Of a DNA stretch of 64,000 nucleotides, positions 26,694 to 35,913 are shown piece by piece. A program made the translations under genes and the position numbers. The stretch comes from Arthrobacter bussei (GTDB taxonomy: Bacteria; Actinomycetota; Actinomycetes; Actinomycetales; Micrococcaceae). The notes under the pieces were generated by a model. The model was not told where the DNA came from. It was given only the letters and a program-made list of their open reading frames with translations, and searched no databases. The stretch is from assembly GCF_009377195.2 (NCBI RefSeq), contig NZ_VJXX01000001.1, positions 124,001-188,000 on the forward strand. The letters run 5' to 3'. Position 1 is the stretch's first letter. Each line of letters starts with the position of its first letter.

Positions 26694-27751
26694 GCATCAG
26701 CGCCATCAAGCAAGCACCCCTGCGTGAGCACACGCGCATCCTCGGCGTCGGCGCCTACCGGCCCGAGATCATCGTCACCAACGAGGACGTCTGCCAGTGG
26801 ATCGACTCGTCCGACGAGTGGATCCGCCAGCGTACCGGCATCGTCACCCGGCACCGGGCACCGCGCGACGTCAGCGTCATCGACATGGCCGAGGCAGCAG
26901 CACGGGAAGCCCTCGTCGCCGCCGGGATCGAGGCGTCGCAGCTCGGCGCCGTCCTCGTGTCCACCGTCACCCACCCGCACGCGACACCCTCCGCGGCCGC
27001 GCAACTCACCGATCGCCTGGGAGCCACCCCCGCACCGGCTTTCGACATCTCGGCGGCATGCGCCGGTTACTGCTACGGCATCGCCCAGGCTGACGCGCTG
27101 GTGCACGCCGGGACGGCCGAGTACGTGCTCGTCGTGGGTGTCGAGAAGCTCTCGGACTTCATCGACAACTCCGACCGCACCATTTCCTTCCTCCTCGGTG
27201 ACGGCGCCGGCGCCGTGATCGTGGGTCCCGCTGATTCGGCCGGGATCGGCCCCTCGGTCTGGGGATCCGACGGCAGCAAGCACCAGGCGATCCGCATGAC
27301 GCGGTCGCTGCTCGACACGCGGGACTTCTCGCTCGGGACCGTCTCCACCAAGGGCGAGGCCGAACAGGACGCCGACGCCGCACGTGAGAGTCTCTGGCCC
27401 ACCATGCGCCAGGACGGGCCGACCGTCTTCCGCTGGGCCGTCTGGGAGATGGCGAAGGTGGCGCAGCGCGCGCTCGACGCCGCAGGAGTGACTGCGGACG
27501 ACCTGGCCGTCTTCCTGCCGCATCAGGCCAACATCCGTATCATCGATGAGATGGTGAAGCAGCTGAAGCTCCCCGACCACGTGTACGTGGCGCGGGACAT
27601 CGTGGATGCAGGCAACACCTCGGCAGCGTCCATCCCCCTGGCCATGCACCGCACGCTCAAGGAACAGCCTGAACTCAGCGGCACGCTCGCGCTGCAGATC
27701 GGGTTCGGGGCCGGCCTCGTCTTCGGGGCGCAGGTCGTGGTTCTTCCCTAG
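26690..27751 (+). CDS. fabH: beta-ketoacyl-ACP synthase III
   Basis: 353 residues. It starts fatty-acid elongation by condensing a short acyl-CoA with malonyl-ACP; in related actinobacteria branched starters give iso- and anteiso-fatty acids. The catalytic triad is visible: Cys in SAACAGYCYG near residue 124, His in FLPHQANIRIID near 278, and Asn in VDAGNTSAASIP near 308. Near the N-terminus SSDEWIRQRTGI is a typical family block. The GTG start overlaps the fabD stop by 4 nt. Confidence 0.96.
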   Translation: MSISAIKQAPLREHTRILGVGAYRPEIIVTNEDVCQWIDSSDEWIRQRTGIVTRHRAPRDVSVIDMAEAAAREALVAAGIEASQLGAVLVSTVTHPHATPSAAAQLTDRLGATPAPAFDISAACAGYCYGIAQADALVHAGTAEYVLVVGVEKLSDFIDNSDRTISFLLGDGAGAVIVGPADSAGIGPSVWGSDGSKHQAIRMTRSLLDTRDFSLGTVSTKGEAEQDADAARESLWPTMRQDGPTVFRWAVWEMAKVAQRALDAAGVTADDLAVFLPHQANIRIIDEMVKQLKLPDHVYVARDIVDAGNTSAASIPLAMHRTLKEQPELSGTLALQIGFGAGLVFGAQVVVLP

Positions 27752-27827
27752 TTTTCAAGCCCAGACCGTGACAGCGCGGTTTGACCATCCCCGCCGGTGT
27801 ACCGGCAGCAACAGAAAAGGAGCCACC

Positions 27828-28073
27828 ATGGCTAGCAACGAAGAAATCCTGGCCGGTCTGGCCGAGATCGTCAACGAGGAGACCGGCCTCGCGCCCGAGT
27901 CCGTCGAGATGGACAAGTCCTTCACCGACGACCTCGACATCGACTCCATCTCGATGATGACGATCGTCGTCAACGCCGAGGAGAAGTTCGGTGTGCGGAT
28001 CCCCGACGAAGAGGTCAAGAACCTGAAGACCGTCGGCGACGCCGTCACCTTCATCTCCGGCGCTCAGGCCTAG
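27828..28073 (+). CDS. acpP: acyl carrier protein
   Basis: 81 residues, acidic. The phosphopantetheine attachment site is the Ser of DLDIDSISMM near residue 42; the usual DSL is DSI here. It carries the growing acyl chain between the Fab enzymes. A strong AAAGGAG precedes the ATG at 27828. It lies 76 nt after fabH and 114 nt before fabF, with no terminator between, so the fab genes are likely one operon. Confidence 0.96.
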   Translation: MASNEEILAGLAEIVNEETGLAPESVEMDKSFTDDLDIDSISMMTIVVNAEEKFGVRIPDEEVKNLKTVGDAVTFISGAQA

Positions 28074-28187
28074 TCCTGCAGCTCCCGGCGCTACGGCCGC
28101 TCCCGGTGTCACCTGCCGGGGGCGGCCGTCTCCGTCATCCCTGCGCCCGATTCCACCGGCGCACGCCCTAGCTTCGAAAGAGTGACC

Positions 28188-29423
28188 ATGCCACGCAAAG
28201 TCGTCATCACCGGACTCGGTGCAACCACCCCGATCGGCGGGGACGTCCCCACCATGTGGGCCAACTCCCTCAAGGGAGTATCGGGCGCCCGGACCATCGA
28301 AGCCGACTGGGTGCAGCAGTACGAACTGCCGGTCACCTTCGCCGCGCAGATCACGGTGCCGGCGTCGGAGGTGCTGTCCCGCGTGGAGGCCAAGCGCATG
28401 GACCCGTCCACGCAGTTCGCCGTCGTCGCCTCCCGCGAAGCCTGGCGGGACTCCGGGATCGAGGACATCGACAAGGACCGTCTCGCGGTCGCCTTCGCAA
28501 CGGGCATCGGCGGCGTCTGGACCCTCCTCGACGCCTGGGACACCCTTCGCGAGAAGGGACCGCGGCGCGTCCTGCCCATGACGGTACCGATGCTCATGCC
28601 GAACGGCCCCGCAGCAGCGGTGAGCCTTGACCTGGGAGCCCGCGCCGGCGCCCACACTCCCGTCTCCGCCTGCGCCTCGGGGACCGAAGCCCTGCATCAG
28701 GGACTCGAACTCATCAGGTCCGGCAAGGCCGACGTCGTCGTCTGCGGCGGTGCGGAGGCCGCGATCCACCCGATGCCGATCGCTGCCTTCGCATCCATGC
28801 ATGCGCTGTCCAGGCGGAACGACGATCCCGAGTCGGCCTCCAGGCCCTATGACACGAACCGCGACGGCTTCGTCATGGGCGAGGGCGCCGGGGCGATCGT
28901 CCTCGAGGCCGAGGAGCACGCCCGCGCCCGTGGTGCCCGTGTCTACGCCGAGCTGGCCGGGACGTCCGTCACCGCCGACGCCTACCACATCACCGCCCCT
29001 GATCCCGAGGGCCTCGGGGCCACGCGGGCGCTCAAGGCGGCGCTGTTCGACGCGCGAGCGCAGGCCGAGGACGTGGTGCACGTCAACGCGCACGCGACCT
29101 CCACGCCGGTCGGCGACAAGCCGGAGTACACGGCGTTGAAAGCTGCTCTCGGCTCCCACCTCGACCAGGTCGCGGTCTCTGCGACCAAGTCGCAGACGGG
29201 TCACCTGCTCGGGGCCTCCGGTGCCGTCGAAGCCGTCATGACGGTCCTCGCCCTGCACGAACGCAAGATGCCGATCACGATCAACCTGGACAACCAGGAT
29301 CCGGAGATCCCCCTCGACGTCGTCACCGCCCCGCGCGACCTGCCGTCCGGCGACATCGTCGCACTGAGCAACTCCTTCGGTTTCGGCGGGCACAATGCCG
29401 TGATCGTCCTCCGCAGCGTCTGA
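28188..29423 (+). CDS. fabF: beta-ketoacyl-ACP synthase II
   Basis: 411 residues. It elongates acyl-ACP with malonyl-ACP. The thiolase-fold catalytic residues are present: Cys in SACASGTEALHQG near residue 165, His in NAHATSTPVGD near 305, Lys/His in ATKSQTGHLLGASGA near 335. The ending SNSFGFGGHNA is typical. The ATG at 28188 follows GAAAGAG. A strong hairpin after the stop closes the operon. The mycobacterial counterpart at this position is kasA. Confidence 0.96.
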   Translation: MPRKVVITGLGATTPIGGDVPTMWANSLKGVSGARTIEADWVQQYELPVTFAAQITVPASEVLSRVEAKRMDPSTQFAVVASREAWRDSGIEDIDKDRLAVAFATGIGGVWTLLDAWDTLREKGPRRVLPMTVPMLMPNGPAAAVSLDLGARAGAHTPVSACASGTEALHQGLELIRSGKADVVVCGGAEAAIHPMPIAAFASMHALSRRNDDPESASRPYDTNRDGFVMGEGAGAIVLEAEEHARARGARVYAELAGTSVTADAYHITAPDPEGLGATRALKAALFDARAQAEDVVHVNAHATSTPVGDKPEYTALKAALGSHLDQVAVSATKSQTGHLLGASGAVEAVMTVLALHERKMPITINLDNQDPEIPLDVVTAPRDLPSGDIVALSNSFGFGGHNAVIVLRSV

Positions 29424-29437
29424 CAGCTGCTACGCGA

Positions 29438-29469
29438 GAAGGCGCCGCCCCGGAGGGGGCGGCGCCTTC
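29438..29469 (+). terminator. terminator of the fab operon
   Basis: GAAGGCGCCGCCC (29438-29450) pairs with GGGCGGCGCCTTC (29457-29469). It is followed by GTCGTTCC rather than a pure T run. Confidence 0.7.
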
Positions 29470-29584
29470 GTCGTTCCGCCGCGGGCCCGACGCTATGGAC
29501 GAGGGGACGCGGGCGGTGATCACACACTGCGGAGTACTGGGATCACGCTGCGCGGGTGGGCGCAGACGGACGGCGTGCGGTGGC

Positions 29585-30088
29585 TCAGCCGACCTGGTGC
29601 AACCAGCGTACGGGTGCGCCCTCGGCTGCATGGCGGAAGGGCTCGAGCTCCTCGTCCCAGGACTCGCCGAGGGCGAGGGACAACTCGTGGTACACCGCCG
29701 CGGGATCGCCTGCCCCGGCCTCGTAGGCGTACCGGATGCGGTCCTCGGTCACCATGATGTTTCCGTGGACGTCCGTCGTGGCATGGAAGATCCCGAGCTC
29801 TGGAGTGTGAGACCACCGCCCGCCGTCGGCGCCGGCGCTCTGCTCCTCGGTCACCTCGTAGCGGAGATGCGCCCAGCCGCGGAGAGCGGATGCGAGCTGC
29901 GCACCGGCTCCCTGGGGGCCGACCCAGGACAGCTCTGCCCGGAGCATTCCGGGCGCGGCAGGCTGAGCTGTCCACTCCATGTCGATGCGCTTGTCCAGCA
30001 CCGAGCCGATGGCCCATTCGACATGAGGGCACAGCGCAGTAGGGGCTGAGTGCACGTACAGGACACCGCGCGCCATCACAACAGACAT
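29585..30088 (-). CDS. DUF3145 domain protein
   Basis: 167 residues. DUF3145 proteins are actinobacterial and of unknown function. They are often found next to the fab operon, as here. Blocks include GVLYVHSAPTALCPHVEWA at the N-terminus, ELSWVGPQGAGAQLASAL, and HLRYEVTEEQS. The C-terminal half has YHELSLALGESWDEELEPFR. The ATG ending at 30088 is chosen because GGAGG (30093-30097) precedes it. The in-frame ATG ending at 30100 would place that SD inside the gene. Confidence 0.88.
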   Translation of the reverse strand: MSVVMARGVLYVHSAPTALCPHVEWAIGSVLDKRIDMEWTAQPAAPGMLRAELSWVGPQGAGAQLASALRGWAHLRYEVTEEQSAGADGGRWSHTPELGIFHATTDVHGNIMVTEDRIRYAYEAGAGDPAAVYHELSLALGESWDEELEPFRHAAEGAPVRWLHQVG

Positions 30089-30312
30089 TCCATCCTCCAT
30101 AGCTGTAGGTACGTCTTCCCCAACGACCTGCACTGGCTGATGAAACTGCGAACGAGCGTGCTGCTACCTTACGAGACCCACCCGCACCGGAGTGCAGGCT
30201 CTGTGTTGCCACTGCTCATTGTGCCCGACGAATCTAAATTTCGCCACTGTAACTACCGCGGTGCTATTCCGGTGGTAGCGCCGCGCCGGAGTTGGGCCAC
30301 ACTCCCTCTGCA

Positions 30313-31365
30313 TCAGGCGCGCGGGTGCGCCTGCTCATAACTTCGCCGGAGCCGATCGACCGACACGTGGGTGTAGAGCTGCGTGGTGGCGAGGCTGGAG
30401 TGGCCGAGCAGCTCCTGCACGGCACGGAGGTCGGCTCCGCCGTCGAGCAGGTGGGTCGCCGCGGTGTGCCTCAGGGCGTGGGGGCCTCGTGCTGCCGTGT
30501 CACCGAGCGCATCGAGGGCCTCCTTCACCTGGGTTCGGACCGTCCGCTGGTCGATCCGCCCTCCCCGCCTGCCGAGGAACAGGGCAGGTCCGCTCCTCGG
30601 GGTGGACCATCGAGGACGGCCGTGGCGCAGCCACGCCTCGATGGCGTCGCCGGCAGGCTCGCCGTACGGGACGGTCCTCTGCTTGTCACCCTTGCCGGTG
30701 ACGACGAGCGTGCGGCGCCCCGTGTCCACGTCATCGATGTCGATCCCGACCAGCTCGCCGACGCGGACCCCCGTGGCGTACAGCACCTCGAGGATGGCGC
30801 GGCGCTGCAGGAGACCGGCATCGGTACCGGCGTCCGAGACCGGCCCCTCGAACAGGGTCTGTGCCTGAGTGTGACTGAGCACCGCGGGCAACGCGCTGCT
30901 GCGCTTGGGCGCACGGAGCCGCAGAGCCGGATTGGCCGGGACCAGTTCTTCACGCACCGCCCAGTCCATGAGGGTCCGGACGGATGCCGCACGACGAGCG
31001 AGGGTCGAGCGAGCCAACCCTGCATCGTCGAGCACGCCGAGCCAGCTCCGGAAGTGGCGGAGCTCGAGCTGTCCGAGGCTCGTGACGCCGGCCTTCTGCG
31101 CATGCATGAGAAAGAGGCGGGCATCCTTCAGGTACGCCCGGATCGTGTGAACGGACCGGTTGCGCTCGAGCGTCAGGTAGTCCTCGAACGCCCGCAGCGC
31201 GGCGGTGAAGGCGAACTGATGCGCGGCGTCGCCCGAAGCCTCGACGGCAGCTCGGTGCCCCGCAGTGTCGTCCGCGACTGCGCCGGCCACGACTGTGCCG
31301 GCCACGACCGCGCTCGTCGACATTGCGCGGTCCGCGACGGCATCGGCCACGCGTCTCCCGTTCAT
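30313..31365 (-). CDS. xerC: tyrosine recombinase, XerC-like
   Basis: 350 residues. Xer recombinases resolve chromosome dimers at dif. The catalytic set is R...H-x-x-R...H...Y: Arg in YATGVRVGELVG, His and Arg in GPHALRHTAATHLLDGG, His in LLGHSSLATTQ, and the nucleophile Tyr in QLYTHVSVDRLR. The N-terminal core-binding domain starts at FEDYLTLERNRSVHTIRAY. About 50 residues in front of it form an Ala/Val-rich extension with an internal short repeat. The ATG ending at 31365 is preceded by AGAGGTG; the ATG ending at 31323 is an alternative. Its place next to dprA-comM suggests a resident gene, not a mobile one. Confidence 0.88.
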   Translation of the reverse strand: MNGRRVADAVADRAMSTSAVVAGTVVAGAVADDTAGHRAAVEASGDAAHQFAFTAALRAFEDYLTLERNRSVHTIRAYLKDARLFLMHAQKAGVTSLGQLELRHFRSWLGVLDDAGLARSTLARRAASVRTLMDWAVREELVPANPALRLRAPKRSSALPAVLSHTQAQTLFEGPVSDAGTDAGLLQRRAILEVLYATGVRVGELVGIDIDDVDTGRRTLVVTGKGDKQRTVPYGEPAGDAIEAWLRHGRPRWSTPRSGPALFLGRRGGRIDQRTVRTQVKEALDALGDTAARGPHALRHTAATHLLDGGADLRAVQELLGHSSLATTQLYTHVSVDRLRRSYEQAHPRA

Positions 31366-31400
31366 GTCACCTCTGTCCACGTCACCAGTATCTCCTCGGA

Positions 31401-32177
31401 TCAAGGTTCCGCCTGGAAGGAGCGCCCTGCCGTCCACCAGGCACCCCCGCAGGACTGCACCTCTCCGGATTCGGCCGGCGCAGTCGCACGGAGGGGATTC
31501 CTTGGATGAACGGCCGTTTCGTGCTCCAGGAGCGCTGTCTTCACGCCGATGCCTGCTGCGTAGCCCACGACGGCGCCCGTACTGGCGACGATGCGGTGTC
31601 CGGGCACGATGATGGACACGGGATTGGCTCTCACCGCGGCTCCGACGGCCCTGCCCATGCTCGCATTGCCCAGCTGCTCGGCGATGTCGCGATAGCTGCG
31701 ACGTTCGCCGAAGGGGATGTCCCTCAGGGCGGCCCACACCGAGCACTGGAACGCGGTGCCCTGCAGGACGACGGTGACGTCGAACCGTCGCCGGCTTCCT
31801 GCAAAGTACTCCCGAAGCTCACCGGCCGTCCGCACCAGGAGTCGACGTGACGTGTCCGGAGCCTCGACGACGCTCTCCCCCGCTGCTGCGATCGGACGGA
31901 TCCGCTCGCCGCCTGCGTCATCGCCCGTCCTCGGAGCCGCATGAGGCATCACGTGCCCGCGCGGCACACCTGCTGGTGGGTCGGACGGCACGGACACCGG
32001 GTGTCCGAGGACCTCCGCGGTGGGAGGCGGCACGTGCTCTCCGTGGTAGAGACCGATGACAGCTTCACTGTCGACCACGATGCGCAGCGTGCCGACGGGA
32101 CTGTCGACGTCGCAGTACCAGCGAACGTCCCGTGGCCCCGCACGTTTCCGCGGACCGGTGGACTGGACTTCGGACAT
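31401..32177 (-). CDS. O6-alkylguanine-DNA alkyltransferase-like protein lacking the active Cys
   Basis: 258 residues. The C-terminal domain matches MGMT/Ogt: GTAFQCSVWAALRDIPFGE, YRDIAEQLGNASMGRAVG, and NPVSIIVPGHRIV with GYAAGI after it. In active enzymes the motif is PCHR, and the Cys takes the alkyl group. Here it is PGHR, with G193 encoded by GGA, so methyl transfer to this position is impossible. Alkyltransferase-like (ATL) proteins have Trp or Ala at this place and bind damage without repairing it. About 60 residues of Pro/Ala-rich sequence interrupt the N-terminal domain, and about 35 extend the C-terminus. GGAG precedes the ATG. Confidence 0.85.
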   Translation of the reverse strand: MSEVQSTGPRKRAGPRDVRWYCDVDSPVGTLRIVVDSEAVIGLYHGEHVPPPTAEVLGHPVSVPSDPPAGVPRGHVMPHAAPRTGDDAGGERIRPIAAAGESVVEAPDTSRRLLVRTAGELREYFAGSRRRFDVTVVLQGTAFQCSVWAALRDIPFGERRSYRDIAEQLGNASMGRAVGAAVRANPVSIIVPGHRIVASTGAVVGYAAGIGVKTALLEHETAVHPRNPLRATAPAESGEVQSCGGAWWTAGRSFQAEP

Positions 32178-32278
32178 CAGGATCTCCTTCAGGTACGTTC
32201 ATGCGTCTGTCTGCAGGTTCATACGATCTACGCCTGGTTTCCGCTCACCACCGCCGCCGAGACAGCGGTACGGACGGA

Positions 32279-33481
32279 TCAGGCCTTCAGTCGGCGCCAT
32301 CCCTCCGGCGTCCTCATGGCGAGCCCTGCGAGTTCGAGCCGACCGAGTCCGCCCATCACCTCCCGCGCGGACAGCCCGGCCACGACGGCTAGCTTGTCGA
32401 CCGTCGTCGAGGCCCGAACCGGAAGACCGTCCAGGACCAGCAGATCGGGGATGGCGAGCCCGTCCTGCTCCTTGGCGGGCGTCGCCGCCTCACGAGCACG
32501 ATCCCCCGTCGGAAAGGTGCCGAGGGGCCCTGCGAGCTCGGCGACGTCCGCCGCATCGGTCACGCAGACTGCCGTACCGTCCCTCAGCAGCCGGTGGCAA
32601 CCCGCCGAATTGGCCGAGTGCACCGATCCTGGCACTGCCCCGACAGGGCGTCCGAGACCGGCCGCATGATGGGCTGTGTTCAGGGCGCCGGACCTCCAGC
32701 GGGCTTCGACGACGACGGTCACCCCGCTCAGCGCAGCGATCAGCCTGTTGCGTTGCAGGAACCGCCACCTCGTCGGCGAGCTCCCCGGAGGTACCTCCGA
32801 GATGAGCAGTCCCCGTTCTGCGATGACACGCAGAAGCTCCTCATTCCCTGCTGGATAGTAGCGGTCGATGCCGCAGGCGAGGACGGCGACGGTCGGCGGA
32901 AGCCCGCCATCCTCCCCCGAGGCGAGAGCGGCGCGGTGAGCCTGGGCATCGATTCCGTAGGCACCACCGGACACCACCGAGTACCCGCGGGTGCTGAGAC
33001 CGGCGGCGAGGTCCGCCGTCACGGACGCTCCGTAGGAGGTGCTGTCCCTCGATCCGACGACGGCCGCGAGCCGGCTGCGGTCGGGGATCTCAGGCCGACC
33101 ACGCACCCACAGGCACAGAGGAGCAGCCGACTGCAGATCCTCCAGCGCGCCGGGCCACTCCCTCGAGTCCGGGGTCACCAGACGACCACCGAGGCGCGAG
33201 AGGGTCGCCAGGTCGCGTTCAGGCGCGAGGTCGGCGACGCGAGGCGCCCACCGGTCCAACCCCTCCTGCAGATGGTCGCGGCTCCCGTGATCCGTCAGGT
33301 CCAGGAGGTCGTAGAGCTCCGCACGGATTGCACGCCCGGCCGTGAGCTCCCTCCGGGCGATCCGCAGGGCATCGACAGCACCCACCACAGCGGCCAGCCC
33401 GAGCCCGACAGTATCGGACGGCTCGAACAGTCTCGACAGGGCAGCCCGCGCCTGATCCGCGGCGGAAACGGGCGTGCTCAT
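32279..33481 (-). CDS. dprA: DNA-processing protein DprA
   Basis: 400 residues. DprA loads RecA on incoming single-stranded DNA in natural transformation and is also common in bacteria not known to be competent. The Rossmann-like core has VVGSRDSTSYG, SGGAYGIDAQAHRAAL, VLACGIDRYYPAGN, and the C-terminal part of the core has FLQRNRLIAALS near residue 255. A small winged-helix domain ends the protein (LAVVAGLSAREVMGGLGRLE). The ATG overlaps the comM stop as ATGA, so comM and dprA are cotranscribed. Confidence 0.95.
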   Translation of the reverse strand: MSTPVSAADQARAALSRLFEPSDTVGLGLAAVVGAVDALRIARRELTAGRAIRAELYDLLDLTDHGSRDHLQEGLDRWAPRVADLAPERDLATLSRLGGRLVTPDSREWPGALEDLQSAAPLCLWVRGRPEIPDRSRLAAVVGSRDSTSYGASVTADLAAGLSTRGYSVVSGGAYGIDAQAHRAALASGEDGGLPPTVAVLACGIDRYYPAGNEELLRVIAERGLLISEVPPGSSPTRWRFLQRNRLIAALSGVTVVVEARWRSGALNTAHHAAGLGRPVGAVPGSVHSANSAGCHRLLRDGTAVCVTDAADVAELAGPLGTFPTGDRAREAATPAKEQDGLAIPDLLVLDGLPVRASTTVDKLAVVAGLSAREVMGGLGRLELAGLAMRTPEGWRRLKA

Positions 33482-35010
33482 GCTGCACGCTCCTGAAGGC
33501 GGAACCCGAGGGCGGTGACGACGTCGTCCGCATCCGGGCTCCCACGGCCACTGAGGTCGCAGATGGTCCATGCCACCCGCAGCACACGATCCCAGCCACG
33601 CGCACTGACGAGGCTACGATCGAGTGCCCTGTCCAGCGGCGCCGTCACCCTGCGCGAAAGCGCGAGCTCACCGCGCAGGATGCGGCCCTGCACCTCCGAG
33701 TTCGTCGCATAGCTCCATCTGCCCAGCCGCGCGCGCTGGGCAGCGCGTGCCTCTGCGACCCGAGCCGCCACCACGGACGAGGCCTCGGACGACGCCCCGT
33801 CCGCATAGTCGGCGAGACTCACGCGCTGCACGACCAGCTGCAGGTCGACACGATCGAGGAGTGGTCCGGACAACCGGTTGAAGTACCGGCGTCGCTGCTG
33901 CGCCGTACACATGCAGTCGATCCCCTTCCCGTTGGCCAGTCCGCACGGGCAGGGGTTCAGGGCGAGCACCAATTGGAATCGGGCGGGGTAGGAGGCAGTG
34001 CCGGAGGCGCGATGGAGGACGAGGCGACCGCTCTCGAGGGGCTCCCTGAGCGCTTCGAGCACGCGGCGCTCGTACTCCGGCGCCTCATCGAGGAAGAGGA
34101 TGCCGCGGTGGGCTCTGGACGCCGCGCCCGGCCTGGGGATGCCGCTCCCGCCTCCGATGATCGACGCCGGCGTCGCCGTGTGGTGCGGGCTCTCGAAGGG
34201 CGGCTTCCGGACCAGCTCCGCACAGAGCCGCTCACCGCTCAGGCTGTGGATGGCTGTCACCTCCATCGCGTGGTCGTCCTCGAGATCGGGCAGGATGCCC
34301 GGCAACCGCTCGGCGAGCATCGTCTTGCCCGCGCCGGGCGGACCCATCATCAGGAGGTGGTGCGCTCCCGCCGCGGCGATCTCCAGGGCGAACCGGGCCT
34401 CCACCTGTCCGGCGATGTCGGACAGGTCTTTCGGGGGCACGGGCTGCGTGGCGGGAACGGCCACCAGGGCCCGTGGCACTGCTTCGGCGGGGTCCTCGAC
34501 CTCGACGTCCGCGCCGAAGCCCGCGGCCACTGCCCTGAGGGTGTGGAAGGACCTGACCTCCGCTGTTGGGACGAGAGCCGCCTCGGCCTCGTTCTCCGCC
34601 GCGACCACGATGCTCCGGTAGCCGGCGTCGACGGCGGCCATCACCGCAGGCAGCGTCCCGCGCACAGGACGAAGCTGTCCATCGAGCCCCAGTTCCGCGA
34701 TGAAGACGGTGGTGCCACAGCCCCGCACGTCTCCTGCTGCAGCGAGTGCAGCCATGACGATCGCCAGATCGAAGGACGATCCCCGCTTCGGCAGCGACGC
34801 CGGGATGAGGTTGACGGTGATCTTGCGCCTGCTGAGGGGGACACCGGCGTTGCGGGCTGCCGCCCGGATGCGATCCTTCGCCTCGTTCAGGGACGCATCG
34901 GGAAGTCCGAGGAGCACGAACGCCGGAAGAGTCTGCCCGATGTCCGCCTCGACCTCGACGATGTGCCCGTTCATCCCGACCAGGGACACGGCGTAGGTCC
35001 GACCGAGCAC
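33478..35010 (-). CDS. comM: YifB/ComM family AAA ATPase (Mg-chelatase-like)
   Basis: 510 residues. ComM is a hexameric helicase that promotes branch migration during recombination of transforming DNA. The N-terminal Lon-protease-like domain contains LGLPDASLNEAKDRIRAA and KITVNLIPASLPKRGSSFDL, quoted by key parts. Walker A is GPPGAGKTM near residue 220, Walker B is GILFLDEAPE near 305, and a cysteine-rich loop NPCPCG follows. The start is GTG ending at 35010, 2 nt after the yraN stop. Confidence 0.95.
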   Translation of the reverse strand: MLGRTYAVSLVGMNGHIVEVEADIGQTLPAFVLLGLPDASLNEAKDRIRAAARNAGVPLSRRKITVNLIPASLPKRGSSFDLAIVMAALAAAGDVRGCGTTVFIAELGLDGQLRPVRGTLPAVMAAVDAGYRSIVVAAENEAEAALVPTAEVRSFHTLRAVAAGFGADVEVEDPAEAVPRALVAVPATQPVPPKDLSDIAGQVEARFALEIAAAGAHHLLMMGPPGAGKTMLAERLPGILPDLEDDHAMEVTAIHSLSGERLCAELVRKPPFESPHHTATPASIIGGGSGIPRPGAASRAHRGILFLDEAPEYERRVLEALREPLESGRLVLHRASGTASYPARFQLVLALNPCPCGLANGKGIDCMCTAQQRRRYFNRLSGPLLDRVDLQLVVQRVSLADYADGASSEASSVVAARVAEARAAQRARLGRWSYATNSEVQGRILRGELALSRRVTAPLDRALDRSLVSARGWDRVLRVAWTICDLSGRGSPDADDVVTALGFRLQERAA

Positions 35011-35012
35011 GG

Positions 35013-35369
35013 TCAGATCACCGCCCGGACATGCTCGATGCGCGGGTCACCGGCGCCGTCGTCGAGAACTCCCACCGCGTCGATGCGGAAGCCACTGAAG
35101 CGCTGGTTGTGCGCCCGGGCCCACTGGGACGCGAGCACGTACAGCCGCTCGAGCTTGCTCGCCGTGATCGATTCGAGCGGTTGCCCGAAATCGTCCGAAC
35201 TGCGCGTCTTGACCTCGACGATCACGAGCGTGGAACCGTCCACGGCCACGAGATCGATCTCGCCGGCCGGACAACGCCAGTTACGGTCCACGATCCGCAG
35301 TCCTGCGCGTTCCAGGTATTGCGCCGCTGTCGCTTCCCCGCGGCGGCCCAACTGATCCTTCGCCAGCAT
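35013..35369 (-). CDS. yraN: YraN/UPF0102 family nuclease-like protein
   Basis: 118 residues. Members resemble Holliday-junction-resolvase-type endonucleases, but their role is unproven. The nuclease-like core is visible: EATAAQYLERAGLRI, NWRCPAGEIDLVAVDG with the acidic residues, and VIVEVKTRSSDDFGQP with the E-x-K pair. The ATG ending at 35369 is preferred, with GGAGGAGG about 8 nt upstream. A GTG ending at 35378 would sit on the SD. It is the first gene of yraN-comM-dprA. Confidence 0.92.
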   Translation of the reverse strand: MLAKDQLGRRGEATAAQYLERAGLRIVDRNWRCPAGEIDLVAVDGSTLVIVEVKTRSSDDFGQPLESITASKLERLYVLASQWARAHNQRFSGFRIDAVGVLDDGAGDPRIEHVRAVI

Positions 35370-35607
35370 GGCGATCACCTCCTCCCCCAGCTTCGGGGAA
35401 GCAGGAGGACGGAGTCCGGGCGGGACGCCCTATGTGGACAACGGAGGAATCACGCCGTACCCGCCCTGGCGGACGTCGATGATACCGGCGTCCACGGGGA
35501 CGACATCCCGACAGCGGGAAGTACTGGCCCCCGCGTCGCTGCCTCTCGTACGGTGGAGGACAAGCGGCATCCACGGATGCCGACGCACGAGAGCGAAGGA
35601 GGCATCG

Positions 35608-35913
35608 ATGTCGGAGTCCAGCGGCATCCTGCCGAGCGGCAGTGACGCAGATCTGCAGGAACAGGGCGTTGCCGGACCGACTGCCGATGCGGCGTCCGCC
35701 GCCATCGCGGACGCCGGAACCGGAGGGTCCGAGGCGGATCGCCTGGAGCAGGGAACGCCGGCACACCCGGACGACGCGACGGCCCGAGGGGTCGTCGACG
35801 GCGAAGGGACGGGCGGATCGGAGGCAGACCGGCTCGAGCAGGCCGTATTCCTCCCGGACGACCACGAGGACGCCTTCTCCCGCGGTGGCGAGGAGGCGGG
35901 ACCTACCCTCTGA
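35608..35913 (+). CDS. small acidic repeat protein, unknown function
   Basis: 101 residues, strongly acidic, without membrane segments. The unit GTGGSEADRLEQ occurs twice, near residues 37 and 67, and a diverged form (SGSDADLQEQG) lies near residue 11. The spacing is about 28-30 residues. A strong AGGAGG stands 5 nt before the ATG. Short actinobacterial proteins with EADxxEQ motifs (DUF5709-like) look similar, but I cannot assign a function. It is the only plus-strand gene between 29.4 and 46.2 kb. Confidence 0.72.
   Translation: MSESSGILPSGSDADLQEQGVAGPTADAASAAIADAGTGGSEADRLEQGTPAHPDDATARGVVDGEGTGGSEADRLEQAVFLPDDHEDAFSRGGEEAGPTL

Noticed and set aside
30313..31365. xerC as the integrase of a mobile element
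   Set aside because: No attachment-site repeats, phage genes or composition change are seen. It has the Xer core and lies beside dprA-comM in a block of core genes.
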